Assembly (NCBI RefSeq): GCF_008386695.1
Contig: NZ_VUOC01000004.1
Coordinates: 994,327-1,058,326 of the forward strand
Direction of reading: 5' to 3'
Source: Chitinophaga agrisoli
Lineage (GTDB): Bacteria; Bacteroidota; Bacteroidia; Chitinophagales; Chitinophagaceae
Length of the DNA stretch: 64,000 nt
Under the pieces are notes generated by a model that saw only the letters and a program-made list of their open reading frames with translations, did not search any database and was not told the DNA's origin. This document shows, piece by piece, positions 21,919 to 31,403 of the stretch. The stretch's first letter is position 1. Each line of letters opens with the position of its first letter. Made by a program: the position numbers and the translations under genes.

Positions 21919-24900
21919 ATGAATTTTAAAAGGACGAATAACATTGTAGGCTGGGTCATTTGCATTATTGCCTGCATTGTGTATATCATGACAATGGAAG
22001 CCACCGGCAGCTTATGGGACTGCGGTGAGTTCATTTCCAGCGTTTACAAAGTGCAGGTACCTCACCCGCCCGGCGCTCCATTGTTCGTGTTGCTTGGACG
22101 ACTGTTCACCATGTTCCTGAGCCCCTCTCAAGCCGCATTAGGCGTAAACCTGATGTCTGCCCTCTCTAGTGGTTTCACGATCCTTTTCCTCTTCTGGACC
22201 ATTACCCACTTTGCCCGCCGCATCATGGTATCTGCCGGCGAAGTGATCAGCCGTGAAAAGATGATCGCCATCATGGGCGCCGGTGTAGTAGGCGCACTGG
22301 CCTATACCTTCTCCGACTCTTTTTGGTTCTCTGCAGTAGAGGGCGAAGTATACGCCATGTCCTCCCTGTTCACCGCCCTGGTATTCTGGGCCATCCTGAA
22401 ATGGGAACATGAGGCAGACGAGCCCTATGCCGACCGCTGGATCGTATTCATCGCTTTTATGATGGGCCTTTCTATTGGCGTGCACTTGCTGAACCTGCTC
22501 ACCATTCCCGCCATGGTAATGGTATACTACTTCAAACGTTATAAAGTTACGCCCTGGGGTACCTTCTGGGCGTTTGTTATAGGTTGCGGCCTCACCGGCC
22601 TGGTACAGAAATTCGTGATCCAGGATACGATCAAAGCCTCCGGCTATATGGACGTATTCTTCGTGAATTCCCTGCACATGCCGTTCTTCTCCGGTTTTGC
22701 CTTCTATTTTATTGCCTTAGTGGCCGTATTGATATATGGTTACAGGAAACCGAAACTGGGGCTGTACGCGCCGCTGATCCTCATCGCTTCTGTGATCGTT
22801 ATCCCCGCCTTTAATAATGACGGTGGCGGAATGATCTTCTTTAAGCTGATAATAGCCGCCGCGGTGCTCTTCATCCCTTATTTCATGAAGCTGGCCAATA
22901 TAAAGCCTACTTCCTCCAGCGCTGATCACTATATCCGTCTTACGATCTCCTGTATCCTGTTCCTGTTACTGGGTTACTCCACTTATATTACCACCATGGT
23001 GCGCTCTACCGCCAACCCTTCCGTGGATATGTATAATGTGGACAATCCCATTTCACTGGTTGGTTACCTGGGCCGTGAGCAGTACGGGGATTTCCCGCTG
23101 GTATATGGCCAGGTGTTCACCGCCCGTCCTACTGAGTACAAAGAAACCGGTAACGTATATGCCCGTGGCAAGGATAAATATGAGGTGGCCGGCAAAAAAG
23201 TAGAGCCGGTATACGCCCCGGAAGATAAAATGCTGTTCCCCCGCGTATGGGACGCCAGCAACGACCAGGGCCATGCGGACTACTACCGTATTTACCTGGG
23301 CCTGCAACAGGGCGAGAAACCGTCCTTTGCGGATAACATCAAGTTCTTCCTGGGTTACCAGGTGAATTTTATGTACTTCCGCTACTTCATGTGGAACTTC
23401 GTGGGTAAACAGAATGATACCCAGGGCTATGGCAATGTACGCGATGGCAACTGGGTCTCTGGCATTCCCATTGTCGATAATGTCCTTTACGGCGACCAGT
23501 CCACCATGCCGGACAGCCTTAAAGAGAACAAGGCCCATAACCGCCTGTTCTTCCTGCCGCTGATCCTGGGCATCCTTGGTCTCCTTTATCATTATAAGAA
23601 ACACCGCAGGGATAGCCTCATCGTAGGCCTGCTCTTCTTCTTTACCGGCTTCGCGATCGTAATATACCTGAACCAGGCCGGTAACCAGCCCCGCGAACGT
23701 GACTATGCCTACGTTGGCTCCTTCTACGCCTTTGCGGTTTGGATAGGTCTGGGGGTACTGTCCCTTTATGACATCTTAAAGAAGCAGATGAAGGGATCCG
23801 TCATAGCTGCGCCCCTGTCTGCAGTGATCTGTATCCTGGCGGTACCTGTGCTGATGGGCTTCCAGGAATGGGATGATCACGACCGTTCCACCAAGACCGT
23901 TGCCCGTGACGTAGCCAAGGATTACCTCGAGTCCTGCGCGCCTAACGCCATCCTCTTTACCGTAGGCGATAACGATACCTACCCGCTGTGGTATGCGCAG
24001 GAAGTGGAAAATATCCGTCCGGATGTGCGCGTGATCAACCTCAGCCTCCTGGGTGTGGACTGGTATATCGATCAGCAGCGTCAGAAAGTGAACAACAGCG
24101 ATCCTGTTCCCATGACCTGGAGCGCGGACAAATACCGTGGAGAGAACCGCAACTACATCCGCTTCTACGACGCCGGCGTTTTCCCGCAGGATAAATTCTA
24201 TAACCTGAAGGAAGTGATGGGCTTCATGGCTTCTGACGATCCCCGCGCTAAACTGTCTACTACAGATGGTAGCCAGGAGAACTTCCTGCCCACACAGAAA
24301 CTGTTCATCCCGGTGAACGTAGCACAGGTAATTAAAAGTGGTGTGGTAGATGTGACAGATACCGCCAAGGTAATGTCCCAGCTGCCCTTCCAGATCTCCA
24401 AAAGTTACCTGCTGAAGAATGACCTGGCAGTATATGACATCATTGCGGCCAACGACTGGAAACGTCCTATCTACTTTACAAGTCCTACGGACCTGGGTAT
24501 CAATGATTACCTGCAGATGGACGGCCTCACCTACCGCCTGGTGCCCATACACAAGGAACCTAACAATGATATGCTGGGTGCGGACTTTAACGTGAATAAG
24601 GAAGTAATGTACAAGAACCTGATGACGAAGTTCGCCTTTGGCGGCGCTGAGAAAAACGGCACCTACTTTGACGAGCCTAACAGGAAACTGCTCCAGTACC
24701 TCCGTAACGCATATACCCGCTTAGGTACCACCCTGGCCCAGGACGGCGAAAAAGACACCGCCCTGATAGTGCTGAACAAGGCAGATAAAGGCCTGCTGGA
24801 AGCCAATTTCCCGTACGCCATGACATCGCCCAATAACATGCACAACTATAGCTCCCTGCAAACCGCCTACGCCTACTACCTGGCCGGCGACATTAAAAAA

Positions 24901-25146
24901 GCAGACGAGATAGCCGGTAAGATCACTCGCGATTGCCAGCAACAGCTGCAATACTACCGTGGCCTGCCGCCGTCCAGGTTGAGCAACGACCTTCAGCACG
25001 ATGGTCAGCTGGCAGAACAGTTCATTTCCCTGCTGCAGCGCATGAAGAACGACTTCAGCGGCGACAGCACCAAACAAAGGGAACTGCCTGCCAATATGAA
25101 TACCGGTCCGGACTCCCCTAAAGGTCCAGCCGATTCCGGTAAATAA
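21919..25146 (+). CDS. DUF2723 polytopic membrane protein
   Basis: The 1075-residue protein begins with the DUF2723 region (residues about 10-200), including the conserved TGSLWDCGEFISSVYKVQVP with an early acidic pair and the HPPGAP loop. This topology matches the protein O-mannosyltransferase-like (GT-C) superfamily, in which such acidic residues bind the lipid-linked sugar donor. About ten or more membrane helices run to residue 650, with another conserved patch NQPRERDYAYVGSFYAFA. The C-terminal 400 residues are soluble and end in TPR-like helices. Genes of this family are typical of Bacteroidota and probably glycosylate exported proteins (inference). A strong terminator follows. Confidence 0.88.
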   Translation: MNFKRTNNIVGWVICIIACIVYIMTMEATGSLWDCGEFISSVYKVQVPHPPGAPLFVLLGRLFTMFLSPSQAALGVNLMSALSSGFTILFLFWTITHFARRIMVSAGEVISREKMIAIMGAGVVGALAYTFSDSFWFSAVEGEVYAMSSLFTALVFWAILKWEHEADEPYADRWIVFIAFMMGLSIGVHLLNLLTIPAMVMVYYFKRYKVTPWGTFWAFVIGCGLTGLVQKFVIQDTIKASGYMDVFFVNSLHMPFFSGFAFYFIALVAVLIYGYRKPKLGLYAPLILIASVIVIPAFNNDGGGMIFFKLIIAAAVLFIPYFMKLANIKPTSSSADHYIRLTISCILFLLLGYSTYITTMVRSTANPSVDMYNVDNPISLVGYLGREQYGDFPLVYGQVFTARPTEYKETGNVYARGKDKYEVAGKKVEPVYAPEDKMLFPRVWDASNDQGHADYYRIYLGLQQGEKPSFADNIKFFLGYQVNFMYFRYFMWNFVGKQNDTQGYGNVRDGNWVSGIPIVDNVLYGDQSTMPDSLKENKAHNRLFFLPLILGILGLLYHYKKHRRDSLIVGLLFFFTGFAIVIYLNQAGNQPRERDYAYVGSFYAFAVWIGLGVLSLYDILKKQMKGSVIAAPLSAVICILAVPVLMGFQEWDDHDRSTKTVARDVAKDYLESCAPNAILFTVGDNDTYPLWYAQEVENIRPDVRVINLSLLGVDWYIDQQRQKVNNSDPVPMTWSADKYRGENRNYIRFYDAGVFPQDKFYNLKEVMGFMASDDPRAKLSTTDGSQENFLPTQKLFIPVNVAQVIKSGVVDVTDTAKVMSQLPFQISKSYLLKNDLAVYDIIAANDWKRPIYFTSPTDLGINDYLQMDGLTYRLVPIHKEPNNDMLGADFNVNKEVMYKNLMTKFAFGGAEKNGTYFDEPNRKLLQYLRNAYTRLGTTLAQDGEKDTALIVLNKADKGLLEANFPYAMTSPNNMHNYSSLQTAYAYYLAGDIKKADEIAGKITRDCQQQLQYYRGLPPSRLSNDLQHDGQLAEQFISLLQRMKNDFSGDSTKQRELPANMNTGPDSPKGPADSGK

Positions 25147-25168
25147 ATTGTAATACCATCTATAACAT

Positions 25169-25206
25169 AAAAAAGGTGATGAAAGCGTACTTTCATCACC
25201 TTTTTT
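25169..25206. terminator. Strong bidirectional terminator
   Basis: AAAAAAGGTGATGAAAG and CTTTCATCACCTTTTTT form a perfect 17-bp stem with a 4-nt loop between convergent genes. Confidence 0.95.
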
Positions 25207-25264
25207 TATGATACTAATCACGACCAAGCAAATCTCCGCTTCATTCGTAATTTGTAATTCGTAA

Positions 25265-26125
25265 TTACAGCTTGCTGACCTGGTCCCACCAGAACGCAGC
25301 GCTGGCCTTTACATCCGGTACGCTGTTATCCCAATGATACTCATATTCAGCGGAGAATGGCCCTTTAAAATGCTGTCTTTTCAGCTCTTTTAACACGCCC
25401 GGGATGTTGCTTACCCCATTGCCCCACACCACATCATGCGCTTCCGGTGATTTTTCGTTCATATCTTTTATATGGAGGCTCATTACATGCCCCTGCAGCT
25501 TCCGGATGCACTCCACCGGATCCAGTCCGGAACGTACCCAGTGACCAATATCCGCACAGGCGCCAAACAGCGGGCTTCTGCCCTTTATTGCCGTCAGCAC
25601 GCTATCCGGGTGCCAGTAATGGCTGGGACGCGGGTGATCATGGATGGCTACTTTGATCTGGTATTTGTCACACAGTTTGGAGATCAGGTCCCAATGTTCA
25701 TTCTTAGGCTCTGCGGTGATCACCAGTATCCCCATATCCTTGGCAAAGTCAAACACCTGCTGCCATTCAGTTTCATTGTTGGGAGATACCACCCCGTATG
25801 CCACCAGTGTTTTATGTTTCTTTTTTAACAAAGCTTTTACCTGGTCACGGGTAGCGGCGTCCATCTTGAAATCCGTTGTACCCTCAATACCGCCGCCTAT
25901 CTTTTGGCCGGGGTAACACTCCACATACTGTAATCCGCAGCTATCCAGCTTATCCAGCGTTTGCGCCAGGGTAAAACGGTTAAAGGTATAGGCCTGCGCG
26001 CCCAATTTCCAGCCCATATCATCCGCCTTGGCACGGCCTTTTCCCTGGGCATTCGCCGGCTGCCATGCGGCAGCGGTAGCCGTCAGGGCCCCGGCCAGCA
26101 AAAAGGCATTCATCAGTTTTTGCAT
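25265..26125 (-). CDS. Exported sugar isomerase/epimerase (TIM barrel)
   Basis: The 286-residue protein has a signal peptide ending near ANAQ (residue about 27) and a xylose-isomerase-like TIM barrel (AP_endonuc_2 family). Metal-ligand candidates are Glu in YVECYPGQ, Glu in ITAEPKNEHWD, His in VAIHDHPRPSHYW, Asp in CADIGHW, and Glu in FSAEYEYHWD. Such periplasmic enzymes accompany exported Gfo/Idh/MocA oxidoreductases and DUF1080 hydrolases in Bacteroidota and act on sugars or 3-keto-sugars. Both partner types lie within 6 kb, but on the other strand and beyond the VWA/ATPase pair. The gene is convergent with the DUF2723 gene. Confidence 0.88.
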   Translation of the reverse strand: MQKLMNAFLLAGALTATAAAWQPANAQGKGRAKADDMGWKLGAQAYTFNRFTLAQTLDKLDSCGLQYVECYPGQKIGGGIEGTTDFKMDAATRDQVKALLKKKHKTLVAYGVVSPNNETEWQQVFDFAKDMGILVITAEPKNEHWDLISKLCDKYQIKVAIHDHPRPSHYWHPDSVLTAIKGRSPLFGACADIGHWVRSGLDPVECIRKLQGHVMSLHIKDMNEKSPEAHDVVWGNGVSNIPGVLKELKRQHFKGPFSAEYEYHWDNSVPDVKASAAFWWDQVSKL

Positions 26126-26486
26126 CTTTCTAGGTTTTTAGTTAGATAGTTGAAGATCAACATCGATCAGCAGGAAAAATAATCGCTTTTACCGAAGAAT
26201 GCAAACCGCCCACCACAAACCGGCCCGCCCCTGCTTATCCCTGCCAGTACGCCACCGGCCCCTTAAGGCTGCCACCCCGGACACCCCATCTATCAATTGA
26301 TAAGTTTTTTCAGTAATTTTATTCTGGGAGACGCATTAAAACACGGAAAAAGAATGCTTAACTAAAAATCAGTGAACGGCAGTACGCGCAATGTCTACCA
26401 CGGAAACCATTGATGCATTATCCTGGAAACCGTTGTAATGCAACGCCTTACCACCATTACGAAACAAAGGATGAAACAATAATCAG
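26126..26486. other. Divergent intergenic region
   Basis: The 361-nt gap separates divergent genes and must hold both promoters. TATCAATTGATA (26291-26302) is a perfect 12-bp palindrome and a possible operator. No gene or RNA is recognisable. Confidence 0.5.
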
Positions 26487-27581
26487 ATGAGAGGAACACA
26501 ATTTTCCAGGTTTGTGCCTGGTGAGGATGACAAATCGCCCTTTGAGAAGCTGCTGAACCTTTTTACCCAGCTACTTACTTATACCAGTGGCGATGTTTCG
26601 GAGGCCCTGCAATGGCTCACAGAACTGGATAAAGAATATAACCTGACCAACGAGGAGTACGGTATAGGCGATTTTATACAGGAGCTCAGGGACAAAGGCT
26701 ATATCCGGGAAAATGAAGAGAACGGCCAGATCAGCATCACCGCCAAGACCGAACAGGATATACGCAAAAAAGCCCTCGAGGAGATCTTCGGCAAACTCAA
26801 GAAATCTAACGTAGGCGACCATAATATCCGCAAATCCGGCCAGGGCGACGAGCTCAACGCCGATACCCGCGCCTACCAGTTCGGCGACCCGCTGGAACAG
26901 ATAGACGTCACCGCTTCCCTCCGCAATGCCCAGATCAATCATGGTATCGAATCCTTCTCCATTAACCAGGACGACCTGGAGATCAAGGAGACAGATTTCA
27001 AAACGCAGACTTCCACTGCGCTTATGATCGATATTTCGCATTCCATGATCCTGTACGGAGAGGACCGCATTACGCCCGCCAAAAAAGTGGCCATGGCCCT
27101 CAGTGAGCTGATCACTACCCGCTATCCCAAGGATACGCTGGATATCATCGTGTTTGGCAACGATGCCTGGCAGATAGAGATCAAAGACCTGCCCTACCTG
27201 CAGGTAGGCCCCTTCCATACCAATACGGTAGCCGGCCTGGAGCTGGCCATGGATATACTGCGCCGCCGCCGTAATCCTAACAAGCAGATCTTTATGATCA
27301 CGGATGGTAAGCCCACCTGCCTTAAAGACGGCAAGCAGTACTATAAAAACAGCTTTGGCCTGGACCGCAAGATCCTGAACCGCACGCTCAACCTCGCCGC
27401 TCAGTGCAAAAAGCTGAAGATACCTATCACCACCTTTATGGTAGCCACTGACCCGTGGCTCCAGAAATTTGTAACAGAATTCACGGAAACCAATAACGGT
27501 AAAGCCTTCTTCTCCGGCACCGATAAGCTGGGACAGTTCCTGTTCTACGATTTTGAAAGCGGGAAGAAAAAGCTACTGTAA
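26487..27581 (+). CDS. VWA-domain protein
   Basis: The C-terminal half of this 364-residue protein is a von Willebrand A domain with an intact metal-binding site: DISHS (Asp182, Ser184, Ser186), a Thr in HTNTVAG (about 247), and the Asp of FMITDGKPT (273). The N-terminal 170 residues are helical and charged and are not recognised. The protein has no signal peptide or membrane segment. It is followed after 38 nt by a MoxR/magnesium-chelatase-like ATPase. Such VWA plus AAA+ pairs insert metals or remodel protein complexes; the BchD/BchI and CoxE/CoxD pairs are examples. The target is unknown. Confidence 0.85.
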   Translation: MRGTQFSRFVPGEDDKSPFEKLLNLFTQLLTYTSGDVSEALQWLTELDKEYNLTNEEYGIGDFIQELRDKGYIRENEENGQISITAKTEQDIRKKALEEIFGKLKKSNVGDHNIRKSGQGDELNADTRAYQFGDPLEQIDVTASLRNAQINHGIESFSINQDDLEIKETDFKTQTSTALMIDISHSMILYGEDRITPAKKVAMALSELITTRYPKDTLDIIVFGNDAWQIEIKDLPYLQVGPFHTNTVAGLELAMDILRRRRNPNKQIFMITDGKPTCLKDGKQYYKNSFGLDRKILNRTLNLAAQCKKLKIPITTFMVATDPWLQKFVTEFTETNNGKAFFSGTDKLGQFLFYDFESGKKKLL

Positions 27582-27619
27582 ACTTTAGAGCACAATCATT
27601 CATTAGATTAATTAAGCAC

Positions 27620-29131
27620 ATGAACACGAACATAAGAACGCTGGGAGAACTGAAAAAGAGCGGCTATAAACCTAAGTCGGTAAAAGAAGAGATCAGGCAG
27701 AACCTCATTCGCAAACTGCAACAGAAAGAAACTACCTTCCCCGGTATCATCGGTTATGACGATACCGTAATACCAGATACAGAACGGGCCCTGCTATCAC
27801 GCCACAACATCCTTTTCCTGGGGCTGCGCGGCCAGGCAAAGACCCGTATGGCCCGCCAGATGATAGAGCTGCTGGATGAGTACATCCCCATCGTGGATGG
27901 CTCTGAAGTGAACGATAGCCCATTTGAGCCCCTCTCCCGCTATGCGCGCGACCTGGTGGCAGAAATGGGCGATCTTACTCCCATCACCTGGCTGTCCCGC
28001 GAGGCCCGCTACGGCGAAAAGCTGGCTACGCCCGATGTGTCCGTTGCCGATCTGATCGGTGATATTGACCCCATCAAAGCGGCCAACCTTAAGCTGAACT
28101 ATGCCGATGAGCGCGTGATCCATTTTGGTATCATTCCCCGCTCCAACCGCGGCATTTTTGTGATCAATGAGCTGCCGGACCTCCAGGCCCGTATACAGGT
28201 GGCGCTGTTCAATATCCTCCAGGAAGGCGATATCCAGATCAGGGGCTTCAAAGTACGTATGCCGCTTGATATCCTGTTTGTATTTACAGCCAACCCGGAA
28301 GATTACACGAACCGTGGCGCCATCGTTACACCGCTGAAGGACCGTATCGAAAGCCAGATCGTGACCCACTATCCAAAGAACGTGGAGAACTCCCTGCTGA
28401 TCACAGAACAGGAAGCAGACGTACATACCGATCAGAAAGGCCGGATCCACCTGGCAGATCTTATCAAACGCCTCATTGAGCAGGTAGCTTTCGAAGCCCG
28501 CAACAGCGAGTATGTAGATAAGAAAAGCGGCGTTTCCGCCCGTTTGACCATTGCGGCCTATGAGAATGCAGTAAGCGCCGGCGAGCGCAGGGCCATCCTG
28601 AACAAGGAAAAAGAGACCCATGTGCGCATCTCCGACCTCCAGGGCATTGTACCGGCCATTACCGGTAAAATAGAGCTGGTATACGAAGGGGAACAGGAAG
28701 GCCCCCTGCAGGTAGCTTTTAACCTGCTGGATAAAGCCATGCGTACCCTTTTCGCCAACTACTTCCCTAACCCGGATAGTTTCAAAAAACGCAAGCAGAG
28801 CGCGGCAGCCGCACAGGAAAACCCTTACCGCACCATTATCCAGTGGTTCGATAAAGGCAATACCGTGCACCTCATGCAGGATGTAAGCGATAAACAATAT
28901 GAAACCTCCCTCCAGAAAGTAGAAGGCCTGAAAGACCTGATCAAGACCAAATTCCCCCACGGCAACAATAAGGAACAGCTGCTGCTGATGGAATTTGTGC
29001 TGCATGGCCTGGCCGCCTATTCGCTGATCAGCAAAAAACAGGTGGAGAACGAGACCCGTTTCAGCGATCTGCTGGGCACCATGATGAACTTCAGCATGGG
29101 CAACGAAGAACAGGAAGAAGACACTTTTTAA
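27620..29131 (+). CDS. MoxR/ChlI-like AAA+ ATPase
   Basis: The 503-residue protein has a Walker A motif GLRGQAKT (residues 68-75) with Ala in place of the last Gly, a Walker B in GIFVINELPDL with Asn-Glu in place of Asp-Glu, sensor 1 in FTANPEDYTNRG and an arginine finger in LKDRIESQI (Arg242). These features match a magnesium-chelatase-subunit-I-like subfamily that pairs with VWA proteins. Residues 260-390 form the helical lid, and the C-terminal 110 residues are helical and specific to this subfamily. It is in an operon with the upstream VWA gene and ends at a 15-bp terminator hairpin. The substrate is unknown. Confidence 0.88.
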   Translation: MNTNIRTLGELKKSGYKPKSVKEEIRQNLIRKLQQKETTFPGIIGYDDTVIPDTERALLSRHNILFLGLRGQAKTRMARQMIELLDEYIPIVDGSEVNDSPFEPLSRYARDLVAEMGDLTPITWLSREARYGEKLATPDVSVADLIGDIDPIKAANLKLNYADERVIHFGIIPRSNRGIFVINELPDLQARIQVALFNILQEGDIQIRGFKVRMPLDILFVFTANPEDYTNRGAIVTPLKDRIESQIVTHYPKNVENSLLITEQEADVHTDQKGRIHLADLIKRLIEQVAFEARNSEYVDKKSGVSARLTIAAYENAVSAGERRAILNKEKETHVRISDLQGIVPAITGKIELVYEGEQEGPLQVAFNLLDKAMRTLFANYFPNPDSFKKRKQSAAAAQENPYRTIIQWFDKGNTVHLMQDVSDKQYETSLQKVEGLKDLIKTKFPHGNNKEQLLLMEFVLHGLAAYSLISKKQVENETRFSDLLGTMMNFSMGNEEQEEDTF

Positions 29132-29146
29132 TGACTGATAAGTAAC

Positions 29147-29192
29147 AAGATGTTAGCTGACGGTTTCAACGCGGTCAGCTAACATCTTTTCT
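29147..29192 (+). terminator. Terminator of the VWA/ATPase operon
   Basis: AAGATGTTAGCTGAC and GTCAGCTAACATCTT form a perfect 15-bp stem with a 12-nt loop followed by TTCTTTTT. Confidence 0.93.
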
Positions 29193-29213
29193 TTTTGGGA
29201 GCCCCTCCCATTT

Positions 29214-29237
29214 GCACATTTGCACATCCGCACATTT
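29214..29237 (+). repeat. GCACATNN octamer tandem, locus 1
   Basis: Three consecutive octamers of the form GCACATTT, GCACATCC, GCACATTT lie 69 nt upstream of the oxidoreductase start. It is the first of four such loci up to 35058. Confidence 0.85.
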
Positions 29238-29305
29238 TTATTATCTTGTTTATCGTTCCACGCGTTAACACAACTAACAACTAATAAAACCTTATTCTCA
29301 CCGTT

Positions 29306-30604
29306 ATGACTCATTCCAGAAGACACTTCATCCGGTCCGCCTCTACCCTGATGGCCGCCGCCGCCGTGCCCAATGCATTGCATGCAATACCCAGACTCGT
29401 ATCACCCAGTGATCGCCTCAATGTTGCCGCCATCGGCATCAATGGCATGGGCTGGTCCGATCTGACCGCCATGATCAAAAACCCGGAAGTACAGTGCGTA
29501 GCACTGTGCGATGTAGACAAAAATGTATTGGATAAACGGGTAGCCGAGCTGGCCCAGAAAGGCATAAAGGTAAAAGCGTATAGCGACTACCGTAAACTGC
29601 TGGAGGATAAAGATATTGACGCCGTTATCATTGGCACGCCGGACCACTGGCACTGTCTGGCCATGACCGATGCCTGCGCCGCCGGCAAAGACGTGTATGT
29701 AGAAAAACCCATCGGCAACTCCATAGAGGAATGCCATATCATGGTAGCTGCGCAGGAGCGGCACAAAAAGGCTGTACAGGTAGGCCAGTGGCAACGCAGC
29801 CAGCAGCACTTTAAAGACGCCATAGATTTTGTTTACTCTGGTAAGCTGGGCCAGATCCGCCTGTCAAAAGCATGGGCCTACCAGGGTTGGATGAAATCTA
29901 TCCCTAAAAAACCAGACAGCGCCCCCCCTCCCGGCGTGGATTACGCCATGTGGCTGGGCCCTGCGGAAAAGCGTGCATTCAACCCTAATCGTTTCCACTT
30001 CAATTTCCGCTGGTATTGGGATTATGCAGGCGGCCTTATGACAGACTGGGGCGTGCACCTGCTGGATTATGCGCTGCTGGGCATGAAAGCCAGCAATCCC
30101 CGCTCTATTATGGCGGCAGGCGGTAAGTTCGCCTACCCGGATGATGCGGCAGAAACACCGGATACCCTGACCACGGTATACGAATTCGACAACTTCAATA
30201 TTCAATGGGAACATGCTACCGGTATCGATGGCGGCCCTTATGGCCGTGATCATGGCATCGCCTTCATTGGCAACAACGGCACCCTGGTAGTGGATCGCGG
30301 CGGCTGGGAAGTGATCCCCGAAAAGGACAAGATGGAGGCCGTGCCCCGCAAACCCAAAGTGGATAATGGCCTGGACCTGCATACCAAAAACTTTGTGGAG
30401 GTGGTGAAGTCCCGCAATTTTGCAGACCTGCATACGCCCATCCAGGCTGGCGCCAATGTCGCTATCAATGCGCAGATGGGCAATATCGCCTTCAAAACCG
30501 GCCAGAAGATCCACTGGGACGCTGCTGCCGGCCGCTTCAAGGAATCAGAGGCTAACAAATATTTGGCCGCCACCTATCACAATGGCTATCAATTACCGAA
30601 ATAA
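29306..30604 (+). CDS. Exported Gfo/Idh/MocA oxidoreductase
   Basis: The 432-residue protein starts with a twin-arginine signal (SRRHFIRSA, then a hydrophobic Ala-rich region), so it is exported folded with its cofactor bound. A Rossmann domain begins at RLNVAAIGINGMGWSDLTA, and the conserved EKPIGNSIEECHIM contains the catalytic Lys of the family. The C-terminal domain holds the WDYAGGLMTDWGVHLLDYAL patch with the typical substrate-site Asp/His. In Bacteroidota this type often acts on glycosides, oxidising them at C3. The DUF1080 gene follows after 61 nt, on the same strand, and completes a likely two-step pathway. Confidence 0.92.
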   Translation: MTHSRRHFIRSASTLMAAAAVPNALHAIPRLVSPSDRLNVAAIGINGMGWSDLTAMIKNPEVQCVALCDVDKNVLDKRVAELAQKGIKVKAYSDYRKLLEDKDIDAVIIGTPDHWHCLAMTDACAAGKDVYVEKPIGNSIEECHIMVAAQERHKKAVQVGQWQRSQQHFKDAIDFVYSGKLGQIRLSKAWAYQGWMKSIPKKPDSAPPPGVDYAMWLGPAEKRAFNPNRFHFNFRWYWDYAGGLMTDWGVHLLDYALLGMKASNPRSIMAAGGKFAYPDDAAETPDTLTTVYEFDNFNIQWEHATGIDGGPYGRDHGIAFIGNNGTLVVDRGGWEVIPEKDKMEAVPRKPKVDNGLDLHTKNFVEVVKSRNFADLHTPIQAGANVAINAQMGNIAFKTGQKIHWDAAAGRFKESEANKYLAATYHNGYQLPK

Positions 30605-30605
30605 T

Positions 30606-30669
30606 GCACATCCGCATATTAACTCATTAGCACATTAGCATATCAGCACATTAACTCATTAACTCATGC
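30606..30669 (+). repeat. GCACATNN octamer tandem, locus 2
   Basis: Eight consecutive octamers in perfect register (GCACATCC, GCATATTA, ACTCATTA, GCACATTA, GCATATCA, GCACATTA, ACTCATTA, ACTCATGC) fill the whole gap between two genes. The last octamer contains the start codon of the DUF1080 gene. Confidence 0.88.
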
Positions 30670-31403
30670 GTAGCACAATTCTTGCACTCTCCGCCTGTAC
30701 GCTCTTTACAATAACCGCACAAGCACAACAGAGTATGAAACCGGAAGAAACAGAAGTATGGGAACCCGTGCCCAAAGTGGTAACACCCGGCACATCCACC
30801 AACACCGCTCCTGGCGATGCCATCAAACTATTCGACGGCAGTAACCTGGATCAATGGGAAGCGGAAAAAGGCGGCCCTGCCAAATGGGAAGTGAAAGATG
30901 GAATTTTAACGGTAGTAAAAGGCGCCGGCGTGATCCAGACCAAACAACATTTCGAAGACTACCAGCTGCATGTAGAATGGCGCACCCCTTCCAAAGTAGT
31001 AGGCGAAAGCCAGGGCCGCGGCAACAGCGGCATCTTTATGCAGGGCCTCTATGAGCTGCAGGTGCTGGATAACTATAATAACCGTACCTACTCCAACGGG
31101 CAGGCGGGCAGCTTTTATAAACAGAAGATCCCTTTGGTGAATGTGTGTAAACAACCCGGTGAGTGGCAAACTTATGATGTGATCTGGACGGCGCCGCGTT
31201 TTAATGCAGATGGTTCGCTGAAATCGCCGGCACGCGCTACCGTGCTGCAGAATGGGGTATTGGTGCAAAATAATGTAGAACTGGAAGGACCTACCCTCTA
31301 TATCGGGAAGCCGGCTTACAAACAACATGGCCCAGGCCCTATTACATTGCAGGACCATGGTAATCCGGTAAGCTACCGGAATATATGGATCAGGACCCTA
31401 TAA
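30666..31403 (+). CDS. DUF1080 (3-keto-glucoside hydrolase-like) protein
   Basis: The 245-residue protein has a signal peptide (cleavage near TAQAQQ, residue about 21) and a concanavalin-like DUF1080 beta-sandwich: IKLFDGSNLDQWE, WEVKDGILTVVKGAGVIQT, FEDYQLHVEWRTP and the GNSGIFMQGLYELQVLDNY block. Members hydrolyse 3-keto-disaccharides or 3-keto-glucosides made by Gfo/Idh/MocA oxidoreductases, and the gene just upstream encodes one, so the pair fits a periplasmic pathway. Its stop codon abuts the convergent GNAT stop codon with no spacer. The start codon lies inside an octamer repeat tract. Confidence 0.9.
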   Translation: MRSTILALSACTLFTITAQAQQSMKPEETEVWEPVPKVVTPGTSTNTAPGDAIKLFDGSNLDQWEAEKGGPAKWEVKDGILTVVKGAGVIQTKQHFEDYQLHVEWRTPSKVVGESQGRGNSGIFMQGLYELQVLDNYNNRTYSNGQAGSFYKQKIPLVNVCKQPGEWQTYDVIWTAPRFNADGSLKSPARATVLQNGVLVQNNVELEGPTLYIGKPAYKQHGPGPITLQDHGNPVSYRNIWIRTL

